Shown in pieces: positions 10,879-23,699 of a stretch of DNA of 64,000 nt. The DNA is from Hyparrhenia diplandra (Eukaryota > Streptophyta > Magnoliopsida > Poales > Poaceae). The notes under the pieces were generated by a model, which made no database searches, was not told the DNA's origin, and saw nothing but the letters and a program-made list of their open reading frames with translations. Within the stretch, counting starts at the first letter, position 1. Each line of letters begins with the position of its first letter. Where the stretch lies: assembly GCA_015847255.1 (NCBI GenBank), contig JADLZK010007793.1:434001-498000 (forward strand), written 5' to 3'. The translations under genes were made by a program, and so were the position numbers.

Positions 10879-13800
10879 AGCTTTTTGAGCCATTGCTTAG
10901 GGGAAGCAGTTGGCCTAAAGATTCCGATAATGATCATGATGTCCGCTAATTTAGTATATCACTAGCTTTAGTAGGATTACCCTTGTTCCGTTGAGTTGTG
11001 GAATAGACAGGACAAAAGATGTCGTTGCGATCTTCCGATAAGATTCCACGAGAAAAGAAGAAACATTGAAGAACCCAGGGTGCCTAATCATTCAAGATTC
11101 AACAACATTGGAACCCTACTATCTCAAGGTATGTATTTAAATATATAGTATTCTAACCATGTATATATTGAAGAAGTCGCCGTTACAAGAATTCAATGCA
11201 CACATCTCAAGTGACGTACGTAGAAGTTGCACACCGTGGTAAGTATGATTAAAAGGTGAGAAAATCTTGCTCATGGACTATAAATTGACCGAGTAGTTAT
11301 CATTTAATCATATTGCATGTTTATTTATTGCATTTGTTGCATGTCATGCTTTCACTCCGCTTTAGTTTATGTTTTATCATAATAGATCCATTGCATGTTT
11401 TGTTCTTGCATGCATCCATATAGTTGCATCTAAAAAAAAAGAGAAAAAAAATATATAATATATCCTCACCATGATCATGCTCTTTCATCTCTATTTGAGT
11501 ACATCTCTATAATGCTTTCATGCTATCTTTGTTTGCTATAGTATGCTTTTTGTTTGGAGGTACTACTATAGGATACTTCCAAAGGCTTTTAAATTAAGCG
11601 TGGTGCTTAGGTTAAAATGTCTTCCTTAATTAAATTAGACATGGAGTCTAGTTTGGTTATTGAACTAAGAATTACTTGTGTAGACATTGATTATTATGTT
11701 GGACTAACCCCCCAAAAAACTCCTAAATCCAATTCGGGTAAGACAAGAGATGAACTCGGATCGAGATGAAGCAAGGCATATGATGAACTCCAACCTTCCT
11801 CAAAAAGACACGGCTCATTCATCATTAATGGAAGAACTGTAAGTATCAAATATCATTCACTCTGTCTTTTGCTACAAGTCATCTTTTTGCCTTGATCCAC
11901 ATGCTAGAGTGCAGCCATAAACAAAGTTGGTTCTAAGACATGATAAATAAAAATCATTGCTAAGAGTAAACAAAGAATTACCTTTTCATTAGCATAGATT
12001 GGATCATATGAATTTGGACAACAACCTCCTCGCTTCAACCATGCTTTGTATATTCCCCCTGTATGTGTCCACTAACATTTTGCGTAAAAAGGATGCGTGC
12101 TATGTCTATTCAATGAAGAAGAGTGTCATACAACATGATATAAAAAGAAAAGCTCTCACTCAAAAGAAGTGGATGGACAAAGCAACAGACCAAAAGAACA
12201 TCAAAGACAGGTAAGTAAATATAAATGGCATATTTGTATACAACCTTTGTCTTATGTTCTCTATAAAATAAATAATGACATATCCGAGCACATGAAGGCT
12301 CATGTTAAAAGAAACATGTTCCTAGGACAAGTTCCCTTCGGGAATTCCCGGTCACTAACCTTGCAGGAACAAAGGATGAACAATGTCTAAGGACATGATG
12401 AATTGTAACACACCGACTAGGGATGGTTTAGCATTCACACTTAAAGTATCGAAAGTGTCGGGAAGGCTCGAGCATGGGGAGGAAGGTCGACTCCTCTAAA
12501 GATCATTGGACATTACTCTTCCTCCACTCAAGCTCCCATCACTCGACATCTTTGGTTTGCAATCCCTCTACTCACAATTACTTTGTCTCTCTAAGTTTGA
12601 ATAGTTAATAAATATCATACATCAAAATCAAAATTAAGATATCATAAAATTTCCAACTAGAGAGAAAGTAATAGTGAGCATATAAAAATATTCAATCAAA
12701 ACTTTTTTCTCGCATAAAAGCAACCTTAAGCTCCATGACAGTTCTACCCTTGTTTACAATTACTTGTATTCCTTCGGGTATTTGTTGTCAACTAATATTA
12801 CAGAATAAAATCATGAGAGGAGCAAAAAGGTCTAAGCACAATTTAATGACAAGAAAGAAAGGACGATGCAATAAACGAGACATGTGAAGAACAGGATACA
12901 CAAGAGGCCAAATAAGGAAAGCTTCAAGCAGATGGAAAGATTCACCATGAGGTGTTACGATCTTGGCATGCTCCAACAATTAAGGTAACATCTTGAGGTA
13001 AGTTGTCAATAAATAAGCTTTTCCTAAAGTATGGCTTATTCATAAAAAAAAAGAATCAAACATGTTAGAGTAACAGCTTTTGCTTGATCCAACTTTATTA
13101 GCTCAACATGTTTTGTTTCTTAGTTGTTCCTACCACCACTCTCTTGTGCTTATAGTCCTAATCTCGTAGCCATAATGTTGCTTACCTTGTTTTGGAAGAA
13201 CATAATCATAATCATGTATTTGGTGTTTAGATAAGAAAACCTTCCAAGAGTCAATGAGCTTGATTTGATCCGTCGAATGTTTTAATCACAAATAATCATG
13301 CTCAAATCTTCTGATCTTGTCACCTAAGTTAGGTTTAAGAAAAGCGTATAAGAAATCAATCTATCTTGTTTGTTGTGCCTATGGTTAGAGAAGAATGAAT
13401 GAAGTTTTGGTTCTCATGGTGTTTTCCCACCGCCAGAGCCCATGCACTTGATCTCTACCTTGACTTTGCAAAGGTGACACACTTTGAGCAAAAAGGTGAA
13501 GAAGCTTATCGGGTCTCTCCAAAATTCAACAAGTGAATGTCTTACAAGCATGCACACTAAACAAGACGCTGCCTCACGCTTCACCCAACTCATAAGACCA
13601 GCAAAGAACATGGGTGATGTCATCCTTCACCATCTCAAGGAGCACAACCATCAAGATCGATAATACACTCAAGGAACACAACAAGGTAAGAAGTCTCGCT
13701 CGTAGAGGACTTAAAACACCGAACTCTCGTAAAAGGTAAGATCGGTAGTTATCCATATTTATCTCCTTACATTATATAATTGTTTTCCTTTAGCATATTT

Positions 13801-16019
13801 ACATTATAGCACCAAAATTTTGCATTAGAAAAGAAAATAAATATTTGTTTGTTGCATATACTTTGAAAAAACTCTAAGCCCCACGTGAGTAATTTTGTGT
13901 TGTGTAACAACCCACAAGGATATTTATTTGTGGTGGCATAAAAATAAAATAAATATGCATACATCATCATTCTTATTTGCATAGAAAATCCCAAAAATAT
14001 TTAATGTTGCTGAAAGATTTCCGGACGCATACAAAAGCAACATGGCTAACCCCTAACGCTTAATCAAGTTCCACTAGTTTTGTTGTCTATTTGAGTTCAA
14101 GCAGATCCCAAGGAAGAGAGACATGACACATATGGTGTCTAGCGTTAAAGAAGATCAATCAGCCACCATCACTATCTACCTCTACTTCCAACCATCAAGA
14201 ACATCGAAGACTATGTCAACATCCGCCTTGGGGAGTGCAACCCCATGTATCCGAATAAGTATCCCTTTATCTTATTTACTATTAACTAGATTTGTTTGCT
14301 TTATTAGAAAGAAATAAAAAGATGCATAATTATGGAAACTAAATAAAAAGAGTCTATCTAGTGTTTATTAAAGAGTCTATATTAGAGTGTGATAATAATA
14401 AAATAAACTCAAGATAATCTCTAGCCTTGAGATGATGAATAGTTGCTCGTTGTAATTCCTTTCAAGTACCTACCTTTCAAGCTTAATTTCTCTCGAGTTT
14501 TTAATGCAATTGATTTGACTTGAGATTTGCTCGATCCTGAAACCCGTGGGTAGCAAATGCTTGCTCTAAAGTCTAGGTGATTGATGGATATGATATATGA
14601 GAGTCCGAGCTGCTATTTATCTTACTCCTAGTGATACTAGATTTTGGAGATTTATCTTTTTGAAAATTAAAGTGCACATGATAAGTTCCTATGTGACAAG
14701 AGTGTTGAACCTCCTACCACAGCCATATATACATGCTCTCTAGATTAGGAAAACCTTTTGACATATATATAGGTCGCTTGTTTTGCATTGAGTTTGTTCA
14801 ATCTTTGTCGAATTTTAGAAACTTGTCATGCCGATCATGCACACTCTATTCCACTCCACTCTATCCACAAAGCATCCACCAAATATCCATTAAAAATGTT
14901 CTATTCCTACCCCCGAGAGAACAACAACCAAAAATATTCCCTACACCCATTCACTCACACATTGCTAGCCAATGTCTTACGGAAGCTCCACTACTTATAT
15001 ATCTCTCAAAAAATATTGCAAAAAGAGGTTTGGGTTGTATTAAAAAAAAAAAGGGAGATGAAAAATGGACAAGTGTCCTACGCGCAGTAGAGCCTACCTC
15101 CCAAAAAAGAGATGAAAAAATGAACAAGTGTTCGAGGGCTTAGTAGAGCCCACATCTCTCAAATAAATAAAGATGAAAAATGGACAAGTGTCCGAGGGTG
15201 AGTAGAACCCACATCTTTAAAGAGAGGAAATAAAAGACAAAAGTCTAGGGTCAGCAGAGCCCACCTCTAAAAAAAAAAAAAAAAAAGAGAGAGAGAGAAA
15301 AAAATAAAGAAAAGAAAAAAAAATATATATATACAACCCAGATTCTCTACAAAAATTCAAAAGAGAGATAATTCTTCAAGGAGCATAAGTAAGATATTCC
15401 TCATCTATTCTATCCACTCTACTATATTCTTTATCATATATATATTCTATCCACCATACACATGCACCACTTGATCAGTGTGATTTGTAACTTTGGATCC
15501 ATTGCTTGGGCTTACAATATATGCTTAGTAAGTAGATATAGTTTTCTCCCACCTATGAACTCCAGATATAAGCCTTAGATATAAGGTAAGAGAGAAGAAA
15601 GCATAGTGTCCTAATGCCTTAAATACTACATATGAGAGAAAGGCAACACAACATTAATGCCTAAGTGAGGATCCATAAATACTACAAATGAGTGACTTGA
15701 GAGAGTCATACTAGTAACTTTGAGTTTTATTTGAAAACTTGCAAAAACCCGAATGACAGTTGAACAAAGAGTTTGAGATATGGTGCTTGACTTGATTGTT
15801 CTATCTTTCAATTACCCAAGATCCCAAGAAAAGGCTATAAGCTCCAAGGTTAAAGGTAATATGGATATGTTAAAAGTTATCAAAATTTTATTCTTATTTG
15901 GAGAGAAATTTTGTTTGAAAGCATGTGTATTTTTGAGGTGTGAAAGCACTGTAGCAACTCATGATCCATTGCTAAGTTTGGCTTTGCTAGGGACTAGCAA
16001 AGGGTAAGCTTGGGGAACT
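10879..16019 (+). other. Interior of the non-autonomous element, no recognisable genes
   Basis: It begins with TTTTTGAGCCATTGC, a weak match to the TGGCGCCATTGCCGGGG primer-binding type used by Athila and Tat elements. It ends in a purine-rich GTAAGCTTGGGGAACT tract. It is AT-rich, and the longest open frame (14733-15143) matches no family I know. Microsatellite-like A, GA and TA runs lie at 15268-15334. The structured array at 15053-15268 is listed separately. Confidence 0.6.
15053..15268 (+). ncRNA. Array of four three-way-junction RNA modules (B-C element)
   Basis: Four consecutive units of about 46-52 bases. Each has an outer stem P1, hairpin P2 with a four-base loop, and hairpin P3 with an AGTAGA-like loop. 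Unit 2: P1 15108-15114/15153-15159, P2 15122-15125/15130-15133, P3 15136-15139/15148-15151. Unit 3: P1 15169-15175/15212-15218, P2 15182-15185/15190-15193, P3 15196-15199/15207-15210. Unit 4: P1 15223-15227/15264-15268, P2 15235-15238/15243-15246, P3 15248-15251/15259-15262 with one wobble. Unit 1 has P1 15053-15057/15098-15102 and P2 15067-15070/15075-15078; its P3 left arm is damaged. Paired bases change together between units. Function unknown. Confidence 0.65.
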
Positions 16020-17441
16020 TGTTGACACCTCGTTATAGCATAAAATTACTTAGTCAATTAAACATGAATAAGGGCTTAAAATGAATATCAACATAAGTCT
16101 AGGGGTTTAAACTAACATAATTCCATGAGTTTTGGTGATTTATGTATTTCCAGGGACTTAACATGTAAATGCAGAGAATAATGGAGAAAGTTCCGGAATA
16201 TACAAGACATATGATGGCAAGACTTGACCGTGAAGCAACTCGACTCGAAAAGTGGACTAAAACATTCTAGAAAGTACCAGAGAACACCAGAAGGAACCAG
16301 AGGCTGAGGAGAGGTAAAGCCACCGGGCGTGCCGCCAAAGCCCATCTAGGTCGGCCGCCAGGTGGGTCCCACCTGTCATCCTCCTCTTTCTATGGCGGTT
16401 TACCACCGACATTGAGGTTGTATCTACACCGTTGCCAAGGTCGGTTTGATCCAAGGGCTATCATTCATCGCCAAGGCCTATATAAGAAGACCCCCTGGCC
16501 CCAGGGTGAAACCCTAATTCATTCTATTCTCATTCTAATCATTAGTCCTTCAGTTGTAGAGGTGTTCCAATGTAAGGATAACCTCTCTCTGGGATTAGTG
16601 AATTAGATGTAGATTAGAAGAAGATTAGCAAAGTAATTAGAAGTAGATTAGACATGTAATTAGAACTAGATTAGATCTAACTTAGATCTAATCAAGACTA
16701 AAGGAGAGATGAACTATACTTTGGTTCTGGAGATGTCTACAGAGTTTGGTATGTTTCATATCTTATCTTTGGATGACTTATGCTTTAATATTTATCTTCT
16801 CTATTACTTTATGATTTTCATTTATGGTTAAGTATAGTTGTTATGCTATTGCATGGGATCTCCGCTCGTATTGAGGGCCCTAGTTATGCAAGGTAGCTAG
16901 AGTAGTAATTAATAGTGTAGACTTGGTGTCTAGGCTATTGGTTACCTGAGATTGCACCCAACCCCATGGATAGTTTGTGGTAGCCCCATGTGGTGACAGC
17001 CCTGACGGCCGACGTATTCCACCACGTTCGGGTTGGTGTTTGTAGGACCAGAGTCGAGCTTCCTAGCCCCCCTTCTCATCTCTTTTTCGTGGCTAGTGTT
17101 ACGATGTCCCAAAGTGTAATAGTGTAATTGCTATCATAGAACCTTAGTAATAGAGAAGTGCATAGGAACTTTGATCTCTCTTTGACCTCTTGATTAGTTT
17201 AGTTATTCCTTGACATTTTAGGTAGTTTATTACTTATCCTTTAACATTTACCCCCTCACTATAGTCCAGTGGTTTGCTAAGTTAGTGGATGCATGATTGT
17301 GACTTATTAGAATCTCTAGCCAAAGCTTCTCTGTGGATACGATACTCTAGAATACTCATCCTAGGGAAAAGCTACAATGGTAGGTGTTCTGTGCACTTGC
17401 AGAATCCTTCATATTCTTTTAGCACTTAACAAATGCCAACA
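16020..17441 (+). repeat. LTR C (3' LTR)
   Basis: Partner of LTR B. TATA box TATATAA at 16479-16485. It ends AAATGCCAACA and is followed by TAGTG and then Tat gag on the minus strand. Confidence 0.85.
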
Positions 17442-17737
17442 TAGTGGCAGTAGGGTTGCCTTTGCTGGGGCGGCCCCCGATCGTCACGCTGGTTGAAGGA
17501 CCGTTGGTCCCTTGGTTGGTAGCTTCGGCTTGGTGGGGGTTTGCTCTCACGGCCTGGCCGAGGGTGCGGTGTCAATTGCCGCGACCCTCGTGCGGTCTAG
17601 GTAGGTGAAGTGCTCCGGTCTTGGAGGTCTTTGTTGGGGGGTAGCTGGTTGCGAGGGTTGTGGGCGAAAAGCGTCAAGCTTGGCTTTGTGGCTGGTGTCG
17701 GCGCGGCAATATTTTTCCATTATCTCGTGTAGCTCAG
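17442..17737 (-). pseudogene. Tat gag segment stranded between two nested elements
   Basis: This 296-bp island is minus-strand gag. It reads SVTIGGRPSKGNPTAT near LTR C and ELHEIMEKYCRAD at the other end (about 17737-17700). It joins the knuckle segment at 9455 and the N-terminal segment at 27314 when the two insertions are removed. It carries frame breaks. Confidence 0.7.
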
Positions 17738-19025
17738 TGTTGACACCTTTTAAGCTATGTTTTTATGTGTCAATTAAATATGTAATAAGGGTATAAAAAG
17801 AATAAAATACATAGAATAGGTATTATACTAACTAAGTTCCACGAGTTTTGGTGAATTATATTTTTCGTGGACTTAATGGGTAAATGCCGGAAAACTTAGA
17901 GAAAACCCCCTACATAATAAAAGGAATTGCCAAAGAAGGATTTCAACCAAAAAAGTGAACTAAAACATTCTAGAAGACACCAAAAGACACCGGAGAGACG
18001 ACACCACAGGCCCCCCTCGCTTCGGCGGCCGCCAGAGAAGATTTGGCCGACCGCCAGGTGGGGCCAGGATGTCAGCCTCATCTTCCTAGGTCGGTTTCTA
18101 ACCGACTTTGTGGTTGTATCTACGCCGTTGTTGAAGTCGGTTTGATCCAAGGGCCAAAGATTCATCTACCAGACTATATAAGGAGGGTCCTACCTCCAGC
18201 CCATAGGCATGAAAATCATTATTCATCATACTCGGCTTTGATCATAGCTAGAGCCATACCTCTCTAATTAGAAGAGAGCTAGATCAAGTTGAGAGAGATT
18301 AGTAGAAAGTTGAGAGATAGATCAAAGAACTAGTTCTAGTTCTAGATCTGTTCTTGAGAGATAGAAAGTAGAGTTGAGGAGAAGTAAGGAGAAGTGCCGG
18401 ATTTGTGGGGTGACTCTTCTACGCTTGTACCTCACGGGATCAAAGGCTTCATTGCAATTGATCTTGAGACTTCTTTTGGCAGGATCAACCTTATATTTGA
18501 GTAAGTCTACTTATTTATATTTCTTTCGGTTTATGACTCATTAGAGTACTTTTGATTCTTGTCGCTCTTGAATTGAAGTTGTTACCCCTAGTGTAGACGT
18601 GGTGTTTATACTAGATAACTCATAAATACACCCTACTTGCCCGATCGTGGTAGTTTCGTGGTAGTGACAAGTATTCATTGATTCCTTTGGATTCCACGTC
18701 CCCGTAAGATAGGACACGTGAGGACATAGTTGCCGGGGAATAGTAAGTTTCAACCTTACTTTCCTTTTGAGTACGCCCCCATTAAGAAAATATCTTTAAG
18801 CCTTATAAGAGTATAAACTAGACAACCTTAGAATTCTTCTCACCTTTTATCCGAACTCCCCGTTCCTTGCTACTATCTCAGTGTTTAGTTCTGTTTCATT
18901 AGTCTCACACCATTCTCTCTCCGTGGATTCGATAATTAAAACCCTCCCGTGAAGTGCTCATCGCTTCGTTTCGCTATAGACTATACAAATTATAAATAAT
19001 TCTCAGAGGATAACTTTTACCAACA
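17738..19025 (+). repeat. LTR D (5' LTR)
   Basis: TATA box TATATAA at 18175-18181. About 1288 bp against 1283 for LTR E. Differences from LTR E are mainly short indels at GC-rich trinucleotides, for example at 17865-17880 against 26158-26172. Confidence 0.88.
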
Positions 19026-19158
19026 AGCATTTCTCGCCGTTGTCGGGGAGAACGGTTTGTCGACACGTGAAACTAAACTAAATCTTGTATCTTATCATTA
19101 GTATAGATTTTTCCTTTTTATCTTTTTATCTTTTTATCTTTTCAAAATCATTATCCAA

Positions 19159-19870
19159 ATGGATACTACCCTCTTTATAAATATTTAAAACCCACGGGTA
19201 AAGCTTATAACCCTCGTGCTATCATCTAAACCCATTCAAGCCGGATCCTATGAGTTTTGCCCAAGGTTGATTGAGATGGTCCAAAGCCATATTTTCTCGG
19301 GGAGAATCGATGAAAATCCTTTTCTTCATCTTCAAACTTTTGAAGAAACATGTAAATGTCTTCACATTGAAGGCATGTCTCCCCGAAAACTATCCGTTGG
19401 ATGCTCTTTCCATTCTCTTTGAAAGGAAAAGCGCGCCGCTGGTATATAATAGAAATAAAGAAAGAATAGGAGGAAATTGGGAAACTTGCATAACTGAATT
19501 ACTCAGGTTGATTTCTTTCCTATATCTAAATTAGTTAACTTTAGGCTCTCGATCCTATCCTCTAAACAAGAAGATAATAAATCCTTGAGTGCCTATTGGG
19601 AACTTATATGATTTACTTTCCAAATCAGGACCCAATCTCGCTATACCAGATCATGTTCTAATTCAACATTTCTATATTGGTGCGAATAGAAAATCTAGAA
19701 AACATTTGAATACTTCGCTAATGGATCCTTTATTCATCTTTCACCCCTCGAATGCATTGCTATCTTAAATAAAATATCAGGAAACACGGAGGATGATCCA
19801 ACTCATAGGAAAATCTTTAAAAATAGAAGAAATAATAGAAGAAGAAAAAATTAGTTGAATCCAATCCTAT
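19159..19870 (+). pseudogene. Gag of the Athila-like element (decayed)
   Basis: A start codon at 19159 is followed, after a shift, by CPRLIEMVQSHIFSGRIDEN and HLQTFEETCKCLHIEGM. This is the conserved core of Athila gag, the capsid protein that packages element RNA. Downstream it breaks up into several frames with repeated stops. No zinc knuckle is recognisable. Confidence 0.6.
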
Positions 19871-20079
19871 TTCAAATCCTTTACAAATCTTAGCTAATTT
19901 TAAATCTTTAGAAGAACCAGAGGTTACTTCAATCTCTGATTTCTCTCTTGATATCGAGGATGATCTCTTTTCGCATTATGGAAACACCTCGAAATATCAA
20001 TTTGTATCTCGAAGTTTAAAACATCACAATCTTATCCTATAAACTCTTCCTCGATTTAACACATTTAAAAGGAAGTACG

Positions 20080-20400
20080 GAAGAACTTGTTTCAATTATG
20101 AGTAGTGAATGGACGTAAGAATCGAGCTTTCCTCCGATGTGATCCATTTGGATTCACCTTTTCGTCCCCTATTCATTGCCAAATTGATGAAGATCCTTTC
20201 GATGCTCTTTATAATCCTATAGTTGGAATAAATATCATGGCATTATCTTTTGCTCATAAATATCTCAAAAATATGCCATTAAGTCCAACTATAAAATTAT
20301 TATTAAAACCTTCGTGACAAGTTATTCAAAGCTTAGGAATTCTTTATGTCTTACCAATCAAGGTGAATAACATCATGGTACATCTCAGTTTCTATATCTT
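20080..20400 (+). pseudogene. Protease-like segment of the Athila-like element
   Basis: The open stretch 20105-20317 reads CQIDEDPFDALYNPIVGINI, then HKYLKNMPLSP. The spacing matches the Athila protease (a CD.GA.VNIM-type motif followed by a YL..MPL block), but the catalytic D-[ST]-G is replaced here. Probably dead. Confidence 0.5.
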
Positions 20401-20929
20401 TGATATCATGGAGTTTGACCTCGGCCGATAGGACAACCAATTGAAAGACTCACTTTTAAAGAGCAACTCGAAGACTTAGACTTTCAGCTAGATAAAAATC
20501 TTCAATTCACATTACCTATAGTCCAAGCTATTCATGCTAAATCCGAAGTCTTGTCCGTAACCGGATCCTATGGAGGAAGTTAAAGAGGCCAATCAGAGAA
20601 TATTTTTGTGGAATCTAATCAAGAAGATGATTCAGAATTTTTATTGAAGAAGAGGATGAAAATCCTACTACTTTAACCTTTAGATGAATTTGAAAATCCA
20701 CCCGGACCTCCCATTGAACTTAAACCTTTACCACCGGGCCTCACTTATGCTTTCCTAAATCAAAATTCAGAGTCTCCAAAGTGATCATAAATGATAAACT
20801 TACTCCGCAACAGACTCTCGGGCTAATTACTATCTTAGAAAAACATCGTTCAAAATTTTTAGGCTACGACTCGATGATTTAAAAGGAATAAGTCCTGCTC
20901 TCTCGCACTCATCGTATTCCCTCTGAGTA

Positions 20930-21880
20930 ACCCGCATTTTCCACCATCTATAGAACCTCAAAGAAGACTCAATAATGCGATGAGAGATGTAGTGAAGAAG
21001 GAAGTTCTTAAGTTGTTACATGCAGGGATTATATATCCTGTGCCATATAGTGAGTGGGTAAGCCCGGTACAAGTTGTGCCCAAGAAAGAAGGCATGACAG
21101 GTTGTTAAAAATGATAAAAAATGAATTAATTCCTCAAAGAACTGTTACATGATGGAGAATGTGCATAGATTATAGAAAATTAAACAAAGCCACAAGGAAA
21201 GATCATTTTCCCTTGCCTTTCATTGATGAGATGTTAGAACGATTGGCAAAACATTCTTACTTTTGTTTCCTTGATGGATATTCGGATATCACCAAATTCC
21301 AATCCATCCTAATGATCAAAGTAAAACCACTTTTACATGCCCATATGGAACTTATGCTTATAGAAGAATGTCTTTTGGGTTATGTAATGCACCCGCTTCT
21401 TTTCAAAGATGTATGATGTCTATATTTTCTGAAATGATTGAGGAAATTATGGAAGTTTTCATGGATGATTTTTTTCTGTATATGGAAAAACTTTTGATGA
21501 TTGTCTAGAAAACTTAGATAGAGTTTTGCAAAGATGTGAAGAAAAGCACTTAGTCCTTAATTGGGAAAAATGTCACTTTTATGGTTAGAGAAGGGATAGT
21601 GCTTGGTCATTTGATTTTAAAGGGGAATAGAGGTAGATAAAGCTAAAATAGAAGTTATAGAACAATTACCACCCCCTGTGAATATTAAAGGAATAAGAAG
21701 TTTTCTAGGCCATCTTTGGTTTTTATCGTAGATTTATAAAAAGATTTTTCACATATTGCTAGACCACTTACCAACTTGTTAGCCAAAGATGTTCCTTTTG
21801 ATTTTAATGATGATTGTCTTAAAGCTTTTGAAACTTTGAAAAAGGCTCTTATTTCTCGCACCAATTATTCAACCCCCCGA
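20930..21880 (+). pseudogene. Reverse transcriptase of the Athila-like element
   Basis: Recognisable blocks in order: VVKKEVLKLLHAGIIYPV, WVSPVQVVPKK, WRMCIDYRKLNKATRKDH, FPLPFIDEMLERLAKH, LLGYVMHP and the catalytic region as FMDDFF. LNKATRKDHFPLPFIDxMLERLA is diagnostic of Athila. Stops and frameshifts separate nearly every block. Confidence 0.75.
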
Positions 21881-22330
21881 TTGGTCTTTTGCCTTTTGAA
21901 ATTATGTGTGATGCCGTATTGATTATGCTTTGGGGGGGGCGTGTTAGGGCAAACTAAAGATAAGAAACATCATGCTATTGCTTATGCTAGTAAAACTTTA
22001 ACAGGACCACAACTTAATTATGCTAACACTGAAAAAGAGTTGCTAGCAGTTGTTTATGCTATAGATAAGTTCAGATCTTATTTGGTAGGAGCGAAAAGTA
22101 ATTGTTTATACCGATCATGCCGCTTTTAAAATATTTGCTCGCCAAGAAAGATGCTAAACCTCGTTTAATAAGATGGATTTTGTTACTCCAAGAGTTTGAT
22201 TTAGAAATTAAAGATAAGAAAGGAGTAGAAAATTCTGTTGTGAATCATTTGTCTAGAATGAACTTTGAAAAACAAATGAATTACCTATTAATGACTCACT
22301 CCGGGATGATATGTTTTATCGGATAACCCA
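21880..22330 (+). pseudogene. RNase H domain of the Athila-like element
   Basis: The open frame 21941-22129 gives KKHHAIAYASKTLTGPQLNY and TEKELLAVVYAIDKFRSYL. The frame starting at 22102 continues LLQEFDLEIKDKKGVENSV. The upstream CD catalytic strand is seen as FEIMCDAV near 21897. One frameshift falls between the two parts. Confidence 0.7.
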
Positions 22331-22419
22331 TACCGATCCCCTCGGTATGCAGATCTTGCTAATTTTATGGTTGCGAGGATATGTAGCACTAGGAGAGCGT
22401 ATAAAAAGAAGCTTTATAT

Positions 22420-23650
22420 ATGAAAGTCGTCATCACTTATGGGATGAGCCATATCTCTTCAGAGTATGCTCTAATGGGCTACTTAGAAGATGTGTATCAA
22501 CAAGAGAAGGACTTCAAATTATTGAAAGATGTCACTCATCACCATATGGAGGTCATTATGGGGCATTCGTAACTCATGCAAAGATCCGCAAGCAGGATTT
22601 TTTCGGCCAACCATGTATCAAGACACCAGAGATTTTATCCGAAGATGTGGAGCCTTGTCAAAGACACGGAAATATTAATACAAGAGATGCTATGCCACTA
22701 ACAACCAATCTTCGTGATCGAACTATTTGATGTCCGGGAATTGATTATATGGGACCATTCCCAAAATGGAAATTATGAATATATCCTAGTGGCAAAGTGG
22801 ATTATGTTTCAAAATGGGTAGAAGCTCTACCATGCAAATCGCCAGATGGTAGAAGTTCAATCAATATGTTCAAGAAACTATATTCCCAAGATTTGGAGTA
22901 CCTCGAATGGTAATTAGTGATGGAGGAAGCCACTTCATTGATAGAAGATTCGCACAATATTTATTGAAGCATGGAGTTTGTCACAATATTGCTACAACTT
23001 ACCACCCTCAAACAAGTGGACAAGCAGAGACTTCAAATAAGCAAATCAAGAATATTTTACGAGAAAAATAGTTGAAGAAATGGGAACTAAATGGAAGGAT
23101 AGACTTCGTAAGCATTGTGGGCATACAGACAGCATATAAAACACCAATTGGAATGACACCGTATCAACTTGTTTATGGAAAGACCTGTCACTTGCCTGTA
23201 GAACTTGAGTTTAAAGCTCACTGGGCAATCAAGAGATGGAATATGGATCTTGATGCTGCAGGAGTTCAGAGAAAGATGCAAATATCAGAATTGGAGGAAT
23301 GGAGAGAGAAAGCTTATCATAATGCCAAGATTTATAAGGAGAGAACTAAGAAATGGCATGACAAGAAGATCAAGATAAAGACTTTCACCCGTGAGATCGT
23401 ATTATTATTCAATTCCAGAGTAAAATTATTCGGGCATGGAAAACTTCGGAGTAAATGGGAAGGACCATTCAAGGTAGTAAATTCGTCATCACATGGAGCA
23501 ATCACTCTTCAAGACTCCGAAGGTAAGTTATTCAAGGTAAATGGCCAACGTCTTAAAATTTTCTATGAGCCCGATAAGCCTGATGAAATAAATAAATTAA
23601 ATGAATTAGATGAGATAGGCTTTATAATTTATCCAACCCAAGATAATTAA
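22420..23650 (+). pseudogene. Integrase of the Athila-like element
   Basis: Zinc-binding part near 22520-22560 (ERCHSSPYGGHYG). Catalytic core in shifted frames: IDYMGPFP (first Asp), VISDGGSHF (second Asp, about 22910) and TYHPQTSGQAETSNKQI (Glu, about 23000-23045). An intact 192-codon stretch (23072-23650) follows with GMTPYQLVYGKTCHLPVELE and ends in a stop after the C-terminal domain. No chromodomain follows, as in Athila. The last 190 codons look well preserved. Confidence 0.78.
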
Positions 23651-23699
23651 TTTTCGTGAAATTTATTTTTATGGGCCGAAAGTAAAGGCATTACAATTA

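Larger units (their letters stand above)
9456..17441 (+). mobile_element. Non-autonomous Athila-like LTR element (LTRs B and C)
   Basis: It has two near-identical LTRs (9456-10878 and 16020-17441) in direct orientation and an interior of about 5.1 kb. Flanking bases are AAGTG (9451-9455) and TAGTG (17442-17446), a 5-bp target duplication with one mismatch, inside Tat gag. A degenerate primer-binding site follows LTR B and a polypurine tract precedes LTR C. The interior has no gag or pol domain that I can recognise, so it would need proteins in trans. It shares a 3' RNA-module array with the coding element at 17738-27313. Confidence 0.85.

Noticed and set aside
14733..15143. A 136-codon gene in the non-autonomous element
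   Set aside because: No family resemblance, and its 3' part lies in the RNA-module array and A-runs.
15053..15268. Hammerhead ribozyme, as in plant retrozymes
   Set aside because: The three-way junction has similar strand lengths (about 7, 2, 1), but the conserved CUGAUGA and GAAA core bases are absent, and the GATGA string is taken up in stem P1.
9456..17441. Two independent solo LTRs (B and C)
   Set aside because: Near-identical LTRs, near-matching flanks, primer site and polypurine tract in the right places show one element.
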